Counted from the stretch's first letter, positions 1 to 5,299 are shown. The stretch: DNA of 5,299 bases from a bacterium (GCA_028819835.1 JAPPKR010000206.1:1-5299); one strand, 5' to 3'. Notes: generated by a model not told the origin, from the letters alone. Made by a program: numbers and translations.

Positions 1-1129
1 CGCCCGACAGCATCCGTCCCGATGCGGGGGCCGCCAGGTTGTGGGCGCGGGCCAGGCGGGTTATGGAGTCCAACAGAATCACCACGTCCAGTCCGGTCTC
101 CACCATGCGCTTGGCGCGCTCCAGGGCGAGATCGGCGATCTGGGTGTGCTGCTCGGCGGGCCGGTCGAAGGTGGAGTAGACCACGTCACCCTTGACCGAT
201 CTCTGCATGTCGGTCACCTCTTCGGGACGCTCGTCCACCAGCACCACCATCAGCCGGCACTCCGGATTGTTGATGATTATCGACTGGGCGATCTCCTTGA
301 GCACGGTGGTCTTACCGGCCTTGGGTGGGGAGACGATCAGTCCCCGCTGCCCCTTGCCTATCGGGGAGATGAGGTCGATGAGGCGGGCCAGGGTCCGATT
401 GGGCATTCCCTCCAATTCCAGGCGGAGCCGCTGATCCGGGAAGAGGGGCGTCAGCTTGTCGAACTTGGGGCGACGCATTGCCTCGCCGGGGTCCATCTTG
501 TTGACATGTTCCACTCTCACCATTCCCGGGTACTTCTCCTGTGAGCGAGGAGGCCTGATCGGCCCGCCCACCAGATCACCCTTGCGAAGCTGCATGCGGC
601 GGATAAGCCCGGCGGAGACGTAGACGTCCCTCTCGCCCGGCCCGTATCCCGACACCCGGAGGAAACCGTAACCCTCGGGGAGGATGTCCAGCAGCCCTTC
701 CCTCACCTCCATCTCGCTTTCGGGGATGTTGGAGTGAGAAGACTGCCGTCGGCCCCGTCCGCGTCGGCGTCGACCTCCGCCGGAATGCGGAGGCCCCGGG
801 TTCTCGGTCACCTTGAAGTCAAAGTCCGGGGAGGCCCCTTCCGACGGACGACGGCTCTCGTCCTGGGAGGCGCCGCCCTGGGATCGTCTGGAGGCCGGGG
901 AAGGGGGCACCGGCGCGGGAGGCGCCTGCTGGCGTCCACCGCTGCGCGCCCTGGATGCCTGGGGTGTCTTGCCACCGCCCGGGTTGGGTTCGGCGCCGCG
1001 GCCTGTTATGGCCTTTATCAACTGCTCCTTGCCCATCCCGCCGGAGTCGATGCCGATCGCCGAGGCGATTTGGCGCAGGTCATTGACCGATTTGGAAAGG
1101 AGTTGTCCGTTTTCGGATTCACTGGTCAT
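1..1129 (-). CDS. rho: Transcription termination factor Rho (3' part cut off by window edge)
   Basis: Rho is the hexameric, RNA-dependent ATPase/helicase that loads on untranslated nascent RNA and ends transcription in the cytoplasm. The minus-strand frame opens with ATG at 1129 and stays open to position 1, giving 376 residues. Seen in order: a Rho_N helical module (about residues 8-43, LLSKSVNDLRQIA...KEQLIKAI); a low-complexity Pro/Gly/Arg-rich linker (about 45-138) ending in the basic stretch RRRRGRGRR (120-128); the cold-shock-type RNA-binding domain (about 140-215, with EGYGFLR and DVYVS); and the ATPase core. The core has Walker A PPKAGKTT (268-275, Lys273), VDERPEEV with Glu300 at the place of the E. 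coli catalytic glutamate, and ILLDSITRLARAHN with Asp354 as Walker B; the usual Tyr in RAYN is His363 here. The sequence stops in the Q-loop (PASGRMLSG), so the R-loop and arginine finger lie outside. The start is supported by GAGGA seven bases upstream and by the Rho_N domain beginning directly after it. Identity is certain; the total length is not known. Confidence 0.98.
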   Translation of the reverse strand, partial: MTSESENGQLLSKSVNDLRQIASAIGIDSGGMGKEQLIKAITGRGAEPNPGGGKTPQASRARSGGRQQAPPAPVPPSPASRRSQGGASQDESRRPSEGASPDFDFKVTENPGPPHSGGGRRRRGRGRRQSSHSNIPESEMEVREGLLDILPEGYGFLRVSGYGPGERDVYVSAGLIRRMQLRKGDLVGGPIRPPRSQEKYPGMVRVEHVNKMDPGEAMRRPKFDKLTPLFPDQRLRLELEGMPNRTLARLIDLISPIGKGQRGLIVSPPKAGKTTVLKEIAQSIIINNPECRLMVVLVDERPEEVTDMQRSVKGDVVYSTFDRPAEQHTQIADLALERAKRMVETGLDVVILLDSITRLARAHNLAAPASGRMLSG

Positions 1130-1136
1130 AGAGGAT

Positions 1137-1141
1137 TCCTC
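1137..1141 (-). promoter_or_regulatory. Ribosome-binding site of rho
   Basis: On the minus strand GAGGA lies seven bases before the ATG of rho, a normal Shine-Dalgarno distance. It fixes the start at 1129. It is the only good ribosome-binding site before a start codon in this window: hom, thrC and lysA lack one. The site forms one arm of an 11-base dyad (GAGGA-A-TCCTC), but a one-base loop cannot fold in RNA, so sequestration is not supported. Confidence 0.75.
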
Positions 1142-1194
1142 ATCTTCTCGAAGTTTCCGAATTGCCTATTTGCTTACTCTGCGAAGGTATGGGG

Positions 1195-1210
1195 CTGTAA
1201 CGCGTTACAG
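1195..1210. repeat. Perfect 16-bp palindrome in the rho leader (operator or hairpin candidate)
   Basis: CTGTAACGCGTTACAG is fully self-complementary. It lies in the rho leader, about 67-82 bases after the predicted transcription start and 66 bases before the rho ATG. The shape, a TGTAA half-site around a central CG, resembles operators of LacI/GalR-family repressors. In RNA it can fold as a six-pair stem with a CGCG loop. Both readings are inference. The palindrome itself is seen directly. Confidence 0.5.
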
Positions 1211-1224
1211 AAAACCGCCTTGAA

Positions 1225-1234
1225 AAGAATTCTT
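1225..1234. repeat. Perfect 10-bp palindrome in the rho leader
   Basis: AAGAATTCTT is self-complementary and lies between the GC-rich hairpin and the 16-bp palindrome. A 10-bp palindrome is not rare by chance in an AT-richer stretch. It is noted because three dyads follow one another in this short leader. No function is assigned. Confidence 0.3.
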
Positions 1235-1238
1235 GGGT

Positions 1239-1270
1239 GTTCGCCGCCGGACCCAAATGGGCGGACGAAC
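1239..1270 (-). promoter_or_regulatory. GC-rich hairpin in the rho 5' leader
   Basis: In the predicted rho transcript the arm GUUCG-U-CCGCC pairs with GGCGG-CGAAC, giving ten base pairs with one bulged U and an 11-base loop. It starts about seven bases after the predicted transcription start. The loop contains UUGGGU, which is complementary to the ACCCAA placed directly after the stem, so a second pairing that excludes the first is possible. There is no U-tract right behind the stem, so it is not a standard intrinsic terminator. It may be an attenuator, an RNA-stability element or a Rho-loading control, or have no function. Confidence 0.45.
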
Positions 1271-1282
1271 CAGACTGGGCAT

Positions 1283-1312
1283 ACTATAACAGATCGGGCG
1301 TCTATGTGTCAA
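1283..1312 (-). promoter_or_regulatory. Strong housekeeping-type promoter for rho
   Basis: Read on the minus strand, TTGACA (1307-1312) is followed after 18 bases by TATAGT (1283-1288). The -35 matches the vegetative sigma consensus at all six positions and the -10 at five of six. Transcription should begin near 1276, giving a 5' leader of about 147 bases before the rho ATG. The promoter lies 51 bases beyond the thrC stop, so rho can be transcribed on its own instead of depending on the hom-thrC message. The function is inferred from the motif match and position. Confidence 0.85.
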
Positions 1313-1319
1313 ACTCATA
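1303..1319. promoter_or_regulatory. Imperfect dyad overlapping the rho -35 box (operator candidate)
   Basis: The 17 bases TATGTGTCAAACTCATA read nearly the same on both strands: six of the eight base pairs around the centre (1311) are symmetrical, in the pattern TATGnGTnnnACnCATA. The -35 hexamer (1307-1312) lies inside it, where a bound dimeric protein would block RNA polymerase. A second inverted repeat, GGGCGTC/GACGCCC (1296-1302 and 1324-1330), encloses it with a centre two bases away. No regulator is encoded in the window; the role as operator is inference. Confidence 0.35.
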
Positions 1320-1363
1320 AACGGACGCCCCCCGCTCCGGCCTGGGCGACCGGTTGGCCAGGG

Positions 1364-2731
1364 CTAGCGGCGGGTCTCCTCCAGGAAGGACAAGAGGCTG
1401 CCCAGCCGAGCGGGGATCACGGTAATCCGCTCGGGACGCCGGGAGAGGTCGGCCAGGCGGGAGGGCGGATCGGGGGAGGATCCCACCGCCTCGGCCACCG
1501 CTTCGGGGGACTTGGCGGGATGAGCCGTGGCGATGCTCACCACCTCCTCGCCGGCCGCCCGCAGGGGCTCCGCCATAGCCCAACCCAGGGCGCTGTGGGG
1601 GTCGAGCAGCAGTCCGTGCTTGCGGTGGACGGCGGCGATCACCTCGACTATGGACCGGTCGTCCAGCCATCCCGCTTCGAAGTCTTCCGACATGCGGGAG
1701 TGAAGCTCTTTGTCGAGCCGCAGTTCGCCGCGGCTTCGGTAGGAGTCCATCATCTCCGACATCCACCCGCCCCGCCGGGAACCCAGTTCGAACAGGTATC
1801 TCTCCAGGTTGGAGGGGATTTGAATGTCCATGGCGGGAGCGAGAGTGGGACGCACCTCATCGATGGAGAGCAGACCCTCGGAGATGAGTCGTGTCAGTCC
1901 CCGGTTGTGGTTGTTGGCCACCACCAGTCGCCCGACCGGGCCGCCCATCCTCCGGGCCGCCCATCCGGCCAGTACGTTGCCGAAATTGCCGGTGGGAACC
2001 GAGAAGTTGACCTTCCGGCCCAGTCGGTGCCCCACCCACAGGTAGTAGGCGATCTGGGCGAGGATCCGCGCCCAGTTGATCGAGTTGATGGCGGCCAGGG
2101 CCATCCGGCGCCGCACCGCCGCGTCGGCGAAGGCCGCCTTGACCAGGTCCTGGCAGTCGTCGAAAGTACCTTCCACCGCCACTGCGTGGACATTGGGAGA
2201 CTCCACGGTCGTCATCTGCCGACGTTGGATCTCGGAGACCCGACCTTGCGGATAGAGGATCACGATGTCGATGGCGGCCCGGTCCCGGCAGGCCTCGATG
2301 GCTGCGGAGCCGGTGTCCCCGGAGGTGGCGCCCAGCACGAGAATCCGCTTTCCCTGGATTTCCAGCAGTTGATCGAACAGCCTTCCCAGCAGTTGGAGGG
2401 CATAGTCCTTGAAGGAGAGGGTCGGCCCCGACGTCAGGTCCAGAAGCCATCTCCCCTCGGAAACCTCCCGGAGCGGCGCCGGGCCCTGAGGTCCGAAGTC
2501 GGAGTAGGCCTCGGTCGCCAGCCGGGGAAGGTGGTCGGACAGCAGACTGTCCCCCATGAAGGGGGCGGCCACGGCGGACACCATCTCGTGATAGGACGCC
2601 CCCGGCCCCAGCCGCGGAGCATCCGGCCACCGGACGGGAACGTAGAGTCCCCCGTCGGGCGCCGGACCGGCCAACAGGATCTCATCGAAGGAAACGGGCT
2701 CGGTTCCCCCCCGGGTTGAGACGTATTTCAC
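1364..2731 (-). CDS. thrC: Threonine synthase, long form
   Basis: This pyridoxal-phosphate enzyme (fold type II) turns O-phospho-L-homoserine and water into L-threonine and phosphate, the last step of threonine synthesis. The 455 residues match the long-form family from end to end. The N terminus MKYVSTRGG and PDGGLYVP (25-32) are typical. SGPTLSFKD carries the PLP-binding Lys108; the residue before GPT, often His, is Ser. GATSGDTGSAA (134-144) and PTGNFGN (246-252) are cofactor and phosphate-binding loops; NSINWARILAQ (216-226), MDIQIPSN (301-308), DPHSALG (377-383) and TAHPAKSPE (402-410) are further signature blocks. The start codon is GTG, chosen because the conserved N terminus begins exactly there; no upstream in-frame start is seen. 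There is no Shine-Dalgarno site: the 16 bases ending two bases before GTG form a GCCGGC-TCGG-GCCGGC hairpin. It follows hom by 28 bases and should be co-transcribed and translationally coupled. The stop is TAG. Many other actinobacteria carry the shorter (about 360-residue) form instead. Confidence 0.97.
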   Translation of the reverse strand: MKYVSTRGGTEPVSFDEILLAGPAPDGGLYVPVRWPDAPRLGPGASYHEMVSAVAAPFMGDSLLSDHLPRLATEAYSDFGPQGPAPLREVSEGRWLLDLTSGPTLSFKDYALQLLGRLFDQLLEIQGKRILVLGATSGDTGSAAIEACRDRAAIDIVILYPQGRVSEIQRRQMTTVESPNVHAVAVEGTFDDCQDLVKAAFADAAVRRRMALAAINSINWARILAQIAYYLWVGHRLGRKVNFSVPTGNFGNVLAGWAARRMGGPVGRLVVANNHNRGLTRLISEGLLSIDEVRPTLAPAMDIQIPSNLERYLFELGSRRGGWMSEMMDSYRSRGELRLDKELHSRMSEDFEAGWLDDRSIVEVIAAVHRKHGLLLDPHSALGWAMAEPLRAAGEEVVSIATAHPAKSPEAVAEAVGSSPDPPSRLADLSRRPERITVIPARLGSLLSFLEETRR

Positions 2732-2760
2732 AGCCGGCCCGAGCCGGCGGTGGTCTCCAT
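2728..2760 (-). other. Ten-codon coupling frame between hom and thrC (candidate)
   Basis: An ATG at 2760 overlaps the hom stop codon (TGATG) and opens a frame for METTAGSGRL. Its TGA stop overlaps the thrC start (GTGA). The only strong hairpin before thrC (2733-2748, six G/C pairs, four-base loop) lies inside it. A ribosome leaving hom could restart here, open the hairpin and stop on the thrC start. The geometry is seen directly; use as a coupling device is inference, and no good ribosome-binding site precedes the ATG. It may be chance. Confidence 0.3.
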
Positions 2761-4037
2761 CAGGGACCGGCGCCCGCTACTCGAATGGTGGCGGCCACCT
2801 GCCGCACCACATCCAGAGCCTCCAGGTCCTTGACGGCCGCCCGGTGGTTGGTCTCCCGGGCATGGTGGGTGACCAGGAGGAGCGTGGCGTAGTCTCCCCT
2901 TCCGTCCTGCCACACCGACATGATCGACACCTGGTGGATCCCGAACACGGCCGCGATCCGGGCCAGGACTCCCGGGCGGTCCCTCACCTCGAGGCGCAGG
3001 TACCACTGGGTCTCCACCTCTGAGAAGTCCCGCACGTCGCCGTTACCGAATCGAACTCGGGGGGCCACCTTGGTGCCGGCCAGAAATTCACGGGAGGCGA
3101 GGATCACATCTCCCAGCACGGCGGTTGCGGTGGGCTCCCCTCCCGCTCCCGGCCCCAGGAACAGAAGCTCGCCGATGGAGGGTCCCTCCAGGAAGACGCC
3201 GTTGTTGGCCCCGCGGATCAGCGCCAAGGGGTGGTCCAACGGCACGAGGGCGGGGTGGACCCGTACAGCCGGCCCCTGGGGGGAACTCTCAGCCACGGCC
3301 AGCAACTTGATGGTGTATCCAAGCTGGCGGGCAAAGCCGAGATCCTGTGAGGCAAGGTCGGTGATTCCCTCGGTGTGGACGCGGTCGATACTCACCCATC
3401 GACCGAAAGCCAGGCCTGCCAGGATGGCGGCCTTGGCCGCCGCGTCGCTCCCGCTCACGTCCGCGGTTGGATCCGCCTCGGCATATCCAAGTCGCTGCGC
3501 ATCGGCCAGGGCCTCGTCATAGGGCATGCCCTCGGAGTCCATGGCGGTCAGGATGAAATTGGTGGTCCCGTTGACGATTCCCATTACCCGCTCGATCCGC
3601 TCCCCGGCCAATGACTCCGAGAGTGGGCGAATCAGGGGTATGCCTCCTCCAACAGCCGCCTCGAAGAGTAGGGACACCCCCTTCGCCGCCGCCCGAGCGA
3701 ACAACTCGGGTCCGTGGAGCGAAAGGAGTTCCTTGTTGGCGGTAATCACCGGTTTGCCCAGATCCAGGGCGGAGAGGACCATTTCCCGGGCGGGATCGAC
3801 CCCTCCCATCAACTCCACGACCAGGTCGACTTCAGGGTGAGAGACCACCAGGTCGGCCCGGTCGACGATGTACCGGGAGGGAAAGAGGCGGGGTTTGCCC
3901 AACTCCCGCACCGCAACCGCCCGCAGGCGCAGATCGATCCCGGACTTGGCGAGTATGGCTTCCCGGTCTTCGAGCAGCCGCCGGGCCAACTCACCGCCGA
4001 CGGTGCCTCCTCCCAGGATGCCTACGCCTATTTCCAT
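2760..4037 (-). CDS. hom: Homoserine dehydrogenase with C-terminal ACT domain
   Basis: The enzyme reduces L-aspartate 4-semialdehyde to L-homoserine with NAD(P)H, the step that commits the aspartate pathway to threonine and methionine. The 425 residues fit the usual single-function enzyme; no aspartokinase part is fused. The N-terminal Rossmann fold shows GILGGGTVGG (6-15). TANKELL contains Lys102, GIVNGTTNFILT (153-164) and YAEADPTADVSGSDAAAK (185-202) form the catalytic part, with Asp198 and Lys202 at the positions of Asp219 and Lys223 of the yeast enzyme. GPGAGGEPTATAVLGD (295-310) is the typical closing motif of the catalytic domain. Residues about 346-425 (WYLRLEVRDRPGVLARIAAVF, VSIMSVWQDG) are an ACT domain, which in this family usually gives threonine feedback inhibition; here that is inference. 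ATG at 4037 puts the Rossmann motif at the expected place. No Shine-Dalgarno site precedes it, but a TAGCAT box ends seven bases upstream, as in leaderless genes. The TGA stop overlaps the ATG of a ten-codon frame that leads into thrC. Confidence 0.98.
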   Translation of the reverse strand: MEIGVGILGGGTVGGELARRLLEDREAILAKSGIDLRLRAVAVRELGKPRLFPSRYIVDRADLVVSHPEVDLVVELMGGVDPAREMVLSALDLGKPVITANKELLSLHGPELFARAAAKGVSLLFEAAVGGGIPLIRPLSESLAGERIERVMGIVNGTTNFILTAMDSEGMPYDEALADAQRLGYAEADPTADVSGSDAAAKAAILAGLAFGRWVSIDRVHTEGITDLASQDLGFARQLGYTIKLLAVAESSPQGPAVRVHPALVPLDHPLALIRGANNGVFLEGPSIGELLFLGPGAGGEPTATAVLGDVILASREFLAGTKVAPRVRFGNGDVRDFSEVETQWYLRLEVRDRPGVLARIAAVFGIHQVSIMSVWQDGRGDYATLLLVTHHARETNHRAAVKDLEALDVVRQVAATIRVAGAGP

Positions 4038-4104
4038 AGCGGGAATGCTAGAGGCAATCAGGTAGCCTTCGGCAAACGTAATCGCTCCCTAAGACCAAGT
4101 GGTC
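4038..4104. promoter_or_regulatory. Divergent promoter region between hom and lysA
   Basis: These 67 bases must hold the start signals for both hom (minus) and lysA (plus). Toward hom, TAGCAT (plus-strand positions 4045-4050) fits a -10 box of the TANNNT kind and ends seven bases before the ATG; TTGCCG (4070-4075) lies 19 bases upstream as a weak -35. This spacing would give a leaderless message. Toward lysA only TAAGAC (4090-4095), nine bases before ATG, is -10-like, and it is weak. No lysine riboswitch or leader peptide fits in this space. Confidence 0.45.
4093..4104. repeat. Short inverted repeat abutting the lysA start codon
   Basis: GACCA-AG-TGGTC is a perfect dyad with five-base arms and ends on the base before the lysA ATG. 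If lysA is transcribed from just upstream, a protein bound here would cover the transcription start. Arms this short arise often by chance; the site is listed because of its position. Confidence 0.25.
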
Positions 4105-5299
4105 ATGGCCGGACCTCTGCCCTTTCATCTTCTTCCCATCACCTCCGAGGTGGTTGACGGACGCCTGACGGTGGGTGGCTGCGACCTGGTCGGCTTGGCG
4201 GAACGGTACGGGACCCCCTTGTTCGTCTATGACGAAGCGCACCTGCGCCGCCGGTGCCGGGAGGCGTCGGAGGCCTTCGGTGGGGGAGTCTCCTATGCGG
4301 CCAAGGCTTTCTTGTGCCTGGCCATGGCCAGGCTGGTGGAATCGGAGGGCCTAGGTATGGATGTGGCCACCGGAGGGGAGTTGGCGATGGCCCTGCGGGC
4401 GGGCTTTCCACCCTCCAGGCTGGTCTTCCACGGCAACAACAAGTCTGTGGAGGAACTGACCATGGCGATCGAGTCGGGCGTGGGCAGGGTGGTGGTGGAC
4501 TCCTTCGATGAGATGGATCGAATCGACCGGCTTCACTCCCGGATGGGATGTGCGCCGGTGGACGTCCTGATCCGGATCACACCGGGGGTGGACGCGCACA
4601 CCCATGAGTTCGTGGCCACCGGTCACGACGACACCAAGTTCGGTTTCACGGTGTCGTCGGGCGCGGCCGACCGGGCCGTGCGCAGGGCCAAGGAGTCTCC
4701 CTCCATGAACGCCCGGGGCGTGCACGCCCACATCGGCAGCCAGGTCTTCCGGCTCGAGTCGTTCCGGGAGGCCGCCCGGATCGTGTCGAGTATGGCTGCT
4801 CCCTTCGGCTTGGAGGAGTTGTCCCTGGGAGGCGGGTTGGGGGTCCCCTATGTGGAGGGAGAGTCGGCGCCGACCATCGGCGAGTGGGCCGAGGCTCTGG
4901 TGGGGGCTTGCCGGGCCGAGGGAGTCACGGGAACGATCATGGCCGAACCGGGGAGGGCGATCGCGGCTGCGGCGGCGCTCACTCTATACCGGGTGGGGAC
5001 CATCAAGGAGATTCCGGGGGTGCGCACCTACCTGGCGGTGGACGGAGGCATGAGCGACAACCCCCGGCCGGTGCTGTACGGGAGCGGCTACGAGGTGTTC
5101 CTGCCCCGGGCGGTGTGCGCCCCGAGGGGGCGGGAGGTGACGGTGGTGGGGAAGCACTGTGAGAGCGGCGATCGACTGGTTACTTCGGGCTGGCTTCCCG
5201 GAGAGGTCGAGGTGGGCGATGTCGTCGCCACCCCGGTCACCGGAGCCTACGGCCACTCGATGGGCTCGGGCTATCAGAAGGTCCCCCGGCCCCCGGTGG
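4105..5299 (+). CDS. lysA: Diaminopimelate decarboxylase (3' end cut off by window edge)
   Basis: The enzyme removes CO2 from meso-2,6-diaminopimelate to give L-lysine, the last step of lysine synthesis. It is a PLP enzyme of fold type III with an alanine-racemase-like barrel and normally acts as a dimer. 398 codons are present without a stop. Seen in order: VSYAAKAF with the PLP-binding Lys67; FHGNNKS (108-114); the actinobacterial-style block GVDAHTHEFVATGHDDTKFGF (161-181); HIGSQ (209-213); GGGLG (242-246) and EPGR (281-284) for phosphate binding; VDGGMSDNPRP (312-322); GKHCESGD (349-356) with Cys352, which acts across the dimer interface; and GAYG (380-383) with Tyr382. The usual SNYN near the end reads SGYQ here (388-391). 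Family members have about 420-450 residues, so only a short tail is missing. ATG at 4105 is preferred; an in-frame GTG at 4099 is possible, and a stop at 4090-4092 excludes anything earlier. No Shine-Dalgarno site is visible. The gene points away from hom. Confidence 0.97.
   Translation, partial: MAGPLPFHLLPITSEVVDGRLTVGGCDLVGLAERYGTPLFVYDEAHLRRRCREASEAFGGGVSYAAKAFLCLAMARLVESEGLGMDVATGGELAMALRAGFPPSRLVFHGNNKSVEELTMAIESGVGRVVVDSFDEMDRIDRLHSRMGCAPVDVLIRITPGVDAHTHEFVATGHDDTKFGFTVSSGAADRAVRRAKESPSMNARGVHAHIGSQVFRLESFREAARIVSSMAAPFGLEELSLGGGLGVPYVEGESAPTIGEWAEALVGACRAEGVTGTIMAEPGRAIAAAAALTLYRVGTIKEIPGVRTYLAVDGGMSDNPRPVLYGSGYEVFLPRAVCAPRGREVTVVGKHCESGDRLVTSGWLPGEVEVGDVVATPVTGAYGHSMGSGYQKVPRPPV

Noticed and set aside
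41..544. Open frame of 167 codons on the plus strand antisense to rho
   Set aside because: It is a shadow of the rho ATPase core; the minus strand encodes unmistakable Rho motifs here, and the plus-strand product has no recognisable domain.
1126..1143. Five-codon frame (MRNPL) whose stop overlaps the rho start as ATGA, as a possible leader peptide
   Set aside because: It is too short to judge, its start lies within the Shine-Dalgarno region of rho, and it has no convincing ribosome-binding site of its own. Chance is the better explanation.
1341..1362. Inverted repeat CCTGG/CCAGG directly behind the thrC stop as an intrinsic terminator
   Set aside because: The stem is only five base pairs with a 12-base loop and no U-tract follows in the direction of transcription. 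Termination of the hom-thrC message may be Rho-dependent or absent, but the sequence does not show it.
1302..1766. Minus-strand frame of 154 codons reaching past the thrC stop into the rho promoter region
   Set aside because: It overlaps thrC in another frame on the same strand, has Arg/Gly/Pro-rich sequence typical of an out-of-frame reading, and its end covers the -35 box of the rho promoter.
734..2719. Open frame of 661 codons on the plus strand across thrC, the intergenic region and part of rho
   Set aside because: It lies antisense to two certain genes, its translation is low-complexity (Gly, Arg, Pro, His) without any family motif, and long antisense frames are common in GC-rich coding DNA. 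It also runs through the rho promoter and leader.
4038..4104. Lysine riboswitch or threonine attenuator before lysA or hom
   Set aside because: The whole gap is 67 bases, far too short for a lysine riboswitch, and there is no run of Thr or Lys codons or terminator hairpin.
1..5299. CRISPR arrays, insertion sequences, tRNA or rRNA genes, phage or defence genes
   Set aside because: I saw no spaced direct repeats, transposase motifs, terminal inverted repeats or RNA-gene-like structure; apart from the two intergenic regions and the short hom-thrC junction the window is filled with four conserved housekeeping genes.

Overview
The window looks like chromosomal core-metabolism DNA from a GC-rich bacterium, most likely an actinobacterium. 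Three things support this. The protein-level motifs of Rho (PPKAGKTT, LVDERPEEVTDMQRSVKGD) and LysA (GVDAHTHEFVATGHDDTKFGF, GKHCESGD) are of actinobacterial style. The genes belong to the well-known actinobacterial neighbourhood lysA-hom-thrC-(thrB)-rho. Some start regions lack Shine-Dalgarno sequences, as is common in that phylum. AGG and ATA codons are used fairly freely, so this is not an extreme-GC streptomycete; an Acidimicrobiia-like lineage is a guess, not a demonstration.

Layout from left to right. Positions 1-1129 (minus strand) hold the first 376 codons of transcription terminator rho; the 3' end lies outside the window. Positions 1130-1363 form a 234-base regulatory region. It has a near-consensus promoter for rho (TTGACA-N18-TATAGT), a dyad over the -35 box, and a predicted leader of about 147 nt. 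The leader contains a GC-rich hairpin, a perfect 16-bp palindrome and a clear ribosome-binding site. Positions 1364-2731 (minus) hold thrC and 2760-4037 (minus) hold hom, very close together and probably one operon. Between them is a 10-codon open frame whose ends overlap the hom stop and the thrC start. Positions 4038-4104 are a compact divergent promoter region without Shine-Dalgarno sequences. From 4105 to the window end (plus strand) is lysA, missing its last part.

The genes work together in the aspartate-family pathway. Hom makes homoserine, ThrC makes threonine from O-phosphohomoserine, and LysA makes lysine from meso-diaminopimelate. The homoserine kinase gene thrB, which joins the two steps and in many actinobacteria sits between thrC and rho, is absent here. 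lysA points away from hom rather than along with it.

No exotic or clearly new system is visible. The four proteins are conventional family members. The parts worth a second look are non-coding: the rho control region, the hom-thrC junction and the hom/lysA divergent promoter region.
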